Source: Branchiostoma floridae (lineage: Eukaryota; Chordata; Leptocardii; Amphioxiformes; Branchiostomatidae). Taken from it: a stretch of DNA of 64,000 nt. Below, piece by piece: positions 61,401 through 64,000 of the stretch. The notes beneath the pieces were generated by a model. That model did not search any database. It worked only from the letters and a program-made list of their open reading frames with translations, and was not told the origin of the DNA. The position numbers and the translations under genes are program-made. Position 1 is the stretch's first letter, and the number at the start of each line of letters is the position of its first letter. The stretch lies in assembly GCF_000003815.2 (NCBI RefSeq), contig NC_049980.1:10870879-10934878 (forward strand). The letters run 5' to 3'.

Positions 61401-63397
61401 ACACTGTCCAACTTTGAGCTTGAGGAAATTTTATCCATTGAGATTTTTCCAGATCTGTCTGGTGATTCTTCTGCAGAACTACATGTAATGCTTGAATGCT
61501 TATAGAGTTTGCTTTTTAGTAGTACAATGAAGTACAACTTATTTGAAGTACAATGACTTTAGCAGCAGGCACTGTCAAATGATGCCCCCAGGTGCATTCA
61601 TGTGTGGCATTTATCATATCAGATTCTGTAGTAGTACATATAAATGACCGTTTCATGGTAACTTGGCCTACATAGCAAGCTCTCTGGGGCCTTTTCTTGG
61701 CTCATAATACACATTTTCTTTTCTACTAGAAAAGTTGGTAAAGGGCACCAGAGAGCCTGCTATGAAGGCTGATGGTAACTCTTGTTTTGTATTTTCTAAT
61801 GAAGCCAAAGTAAGCAGCAGTATCTGATGAGACAAGCACATTTCCCCTTGACATTCGTGCAATACCGTATGATGTGGAATTTTATGCATAGCAAACTAGC
61901 AGTCTTGCCTATTTTTGTTCACGTAGGCAAGAATTAGTGATATTTTTCAGGGTCTTTGATTTGTAGGCCTCGGAATAGCGGTACCGAACTTTGATTGAAC
62001 TGTTCTTGAAATGTTGTGATTTCTAATCCAGAAAATAGGTAACATGTATTTTACTCAGAAGATTCATTCAACATGTTACCATTCTTTGTTATTGGATGAT
62101 CAGGATTCTTGATTCATGAATAGGACTTGTCGCATTGCTGTGGTTTTGTTTAATTTAATTTGTATGTTAGCAATGAGCATGGTAGACAAATTAACATGAA
62201 CAATGATTGTGAAAAAAAAAGCATGTACATGTGTTTACTGTTGTACCCGGAAAGCCATAGTCAATTGATTGTTGCATTTCATCATTTGCTAATGCTGTAA
62301 GCAGTATATTTATGACTTACATGGTCTAGAGAAGTGCAGAAAGGAATCATTCATGTACATATAATACCGCTGTTCTTTTATCTTCCACATAAGATCAGGA
62401 CTAGGAGATAGTCTTTTGAAATGCCATGTAACGTTATGTGTTGGTTCCAGAAGAGTAATCTGTGTTTCATAATACACTAGCCCTGCTGCTTTGCTTTAGC
62501 TTTCTTTCTGCATGAAGCTTGGAAAAAATAGCCCACATTTAGGACAAAATCTGTCTTAATAATTATTAATATGTGTCGCATTTCAGAGCTGGATAGTACT
62601 ACAATCGTGCTATTGCATGCAGTGTTTTAGTTTTATATTCTATTCAAATGCTATAGCAGGTACCTTTGTTATTCACTCTCAGCTCAACTTTTAGATGAAA
62701 ATACCAGAACTTATAGTTCTTTTTTTACAACTGCTAGTTGGTGTTTTTTTTTGTTCTTACTATATAAGACACAGGGGAGACCAGAGTAGAGCAGCCCCCA
62801 TGATGTACTGTAGAACCTGGCATTGTAGTAACAAACCACTTTTTTGCAACTTTGGAGCCAGCCCTTTTGCTGCATATTTTTATGGTGCATTGTGCAAGAT
62901 GTTATAAGAAGTGTATTGTAGACATTGGCAAGTATGATATCTCAATGAATGTAGTTGAATCCCCACATGTGAAAGTTTCAGTTGGAATGATTTGGATGAA
63001 ATCTTTGGTTTGATTTCTGTGATGATAAAAGTAGCAAACCGTGTTAGCTTGGATGGATGTGATTGGTTAAAGAATAAGACTTTATAGGGACAAACCGCAA
63101 ATGGTTACAAGAAGTGCACAACTGCTGGGATCATTTAGTGAACCACCCCTTTCCCTTAATACCACCAATGATGAGGTAAAATACAATTTAAGTATGCTTG
63201 ACACCACCAACAAAAGGTTGCATCATATGATGTCACATTGTTCACCAAAAATGCAGAAATGTCGTGTGACATCATTGCTGTATGACAGTTGTAAGTCATT
63301 ATTTTAGGTCATGACCATTTTGTAATAAAACACATATTTTCCATACAGGTTCTGTCTCATGTTGTAGTGAATTCATGCACTAGGTTTGTCTTTATTA
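58462..63397 (+). other. CCM2 3' UTR and downstream sequence
   Basis: AT-rich with no convincing coding frames. AATAAA signals at 59963-59968 and 60008-60013 would give a ~1.5 kb 3' UTR; another at 63324-63329 would give a much longer one. A long palindrome sits at 59170-59226. Confidence 0.5.
59170..59226. repeat. Near-perfect 57-base palindrome in the CCM2 3' UTR
   Basis: 28-base arms (59170-59197 and 59199-59226) are complementary except at one position, with a single central base at 59198. Outside the arms CTCA/TGAG continues the pairing after a small bulge. The core is CTGATAGACCAATGA. In RNA this would fold into a long hairpin with almost no loop. Confidence 0.9.
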
Positions 63398-64000
63398 CCT
63401 GCATGTATGCAGGTATGGTTTTGATGCTGGTGGAAACTTTTCGGTAGCCGGGGATGTAGGGCGCTGTATCTCGTGAACGGATGGTGCGAGCACGACGATT
63501 TTTGGTACGTGGGTTGGGGGTGGTAGCCTAACACTCAGGTGTGATTTTGGGCCTCCTGGCGCTTGACCTTGACATTGCAGGTGGCATTTTTGGTGTTTTT
63601 GGGGCACTTTTGGCGCTGTGTGTCCGGAACGATACGCGCGATTGCGACGATTTTTGGTGCATGGGTGGGGGGTTGTTGCCTGTTGCCTAGGATTGACTTT
63701 GGGCCTTGTCGCGTTTGAACTTGACCCGGCAGGTCGAATTTTGTGTCCGGGAGGGGTGTTTCCGGAGTTATATCTTCTGAACGGCTGGTGCTGGCGCGAT
63801 GATATTTGGCACATGTGTCGGCGGTGGCTGAATAATGCTCAATTTTGATTTTGGCGCCCTTGGTGCTTGAACTTGACATTTTAGGTTACCTTTTGTGCGG
63901 GCACGGGGCGTGCGCTGTATCTCCGGAACGCAAGGTGCCATTGTGTTGCCATTTGGTACGTGAGTTGTTTGTGGTGTCCTGGTGGTCAGGTTTGATTTGG
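63398..64000 (+). repeat. Tandem array of ~150-bp G+C-rich units, truncated by the window
   Basis: Four successive units share CTGTATCTCGTGAACGG-like, GACGATTTTTGGTACGTGG-like and CTTGACATT(G)CAGGT-like blocks. The GACGATTTTTGG block recurs near 63494, 63646 and 63798, with a diverged copy near 63945, so the period is about 147-152 bp. Units differ considerably, so the array is old. It begins abruptly after AT-rich sequence and continues past the window end. Confidence 0.8.

Overview
This window is metazoan nuclear DNA: spliced genes with GT-AG introns, AT-rich intergenic sequence, microsatellites, and many short inverted-repeat transposons and a SINE. Gene content (CCM2, XK-related scramblase, DIPK2-type secretory-pathway kinase, TMEM68-like acyltransferases, a cholinesterase-like esterase) together with introns mostly of a few hundred bases to about 3 kb (the longest about 10.7 kb) suggests an invertebrate deuterostome. 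A cephalochordate (amphioxus, Branchiostoma) is the best guess. That is inference from gene families and architecture, not a database match.

Layout. 87-1081 (minus): first two coding exons of a secreted cholinesterase/carboxylesterase-like protein that runs off the left edge. 1082-9860: gene-poor and repeat-bearing. 9864-14462 (plus): TMEM68-like paralogue A. 16883-22569 (minus): three-exon XKR4/6/7-like scramblase with a DEVD caspase-type site in its cytosolic tail. 24904-26235 (minus): single-exon DIPK2-like kinase. 26713-26986 (minus): 5S rRNA-derived SINE. 28425-32390 (minus): TMEM68-like paralogue B. 35549-38235 (minus): TMEM68-like paralogue C. 42053-58461 (plus): CCM2 (malcavernin), 10 coding exons, preceded by a 36-codon upstream ORF and containing a 10.7 kb first intron full of repeats. 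58462-64000: CCM2 3' UTR and downstream sequence, ending in a roughly 150-bp tandem array that continues past the edge.

The main story is a local family of three intact TMEM68-like acyltransferase genes with identical exon plans (seven coding exons; intron phases 1,1,0,1,2,0; internal exons of 168, 194, 64, 76, 61/64 and 111 nt). A and B are nearly identical at the DNA level over only their first 37 codons (4 differences in 111 nt) and diverge sharply afterwards, which looks like a gene-conversion tract. Each paralogue carries, in a different intron, a copy of the same ~203-bp TA-flanked MITE, so these insertions came after the duplications. Three of the families (TMEM68, XKR, DIPK2) are membrane or secretory-pathway proteins, but nothing shows that they act together. 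I see no prokaryote-style system, CRISPR array or functional tRNA/rRNA gene.

Exon boundaries were read by eye from splice consensus, reading-frame continuity and paralogue agreement. No transcript evidence was available.
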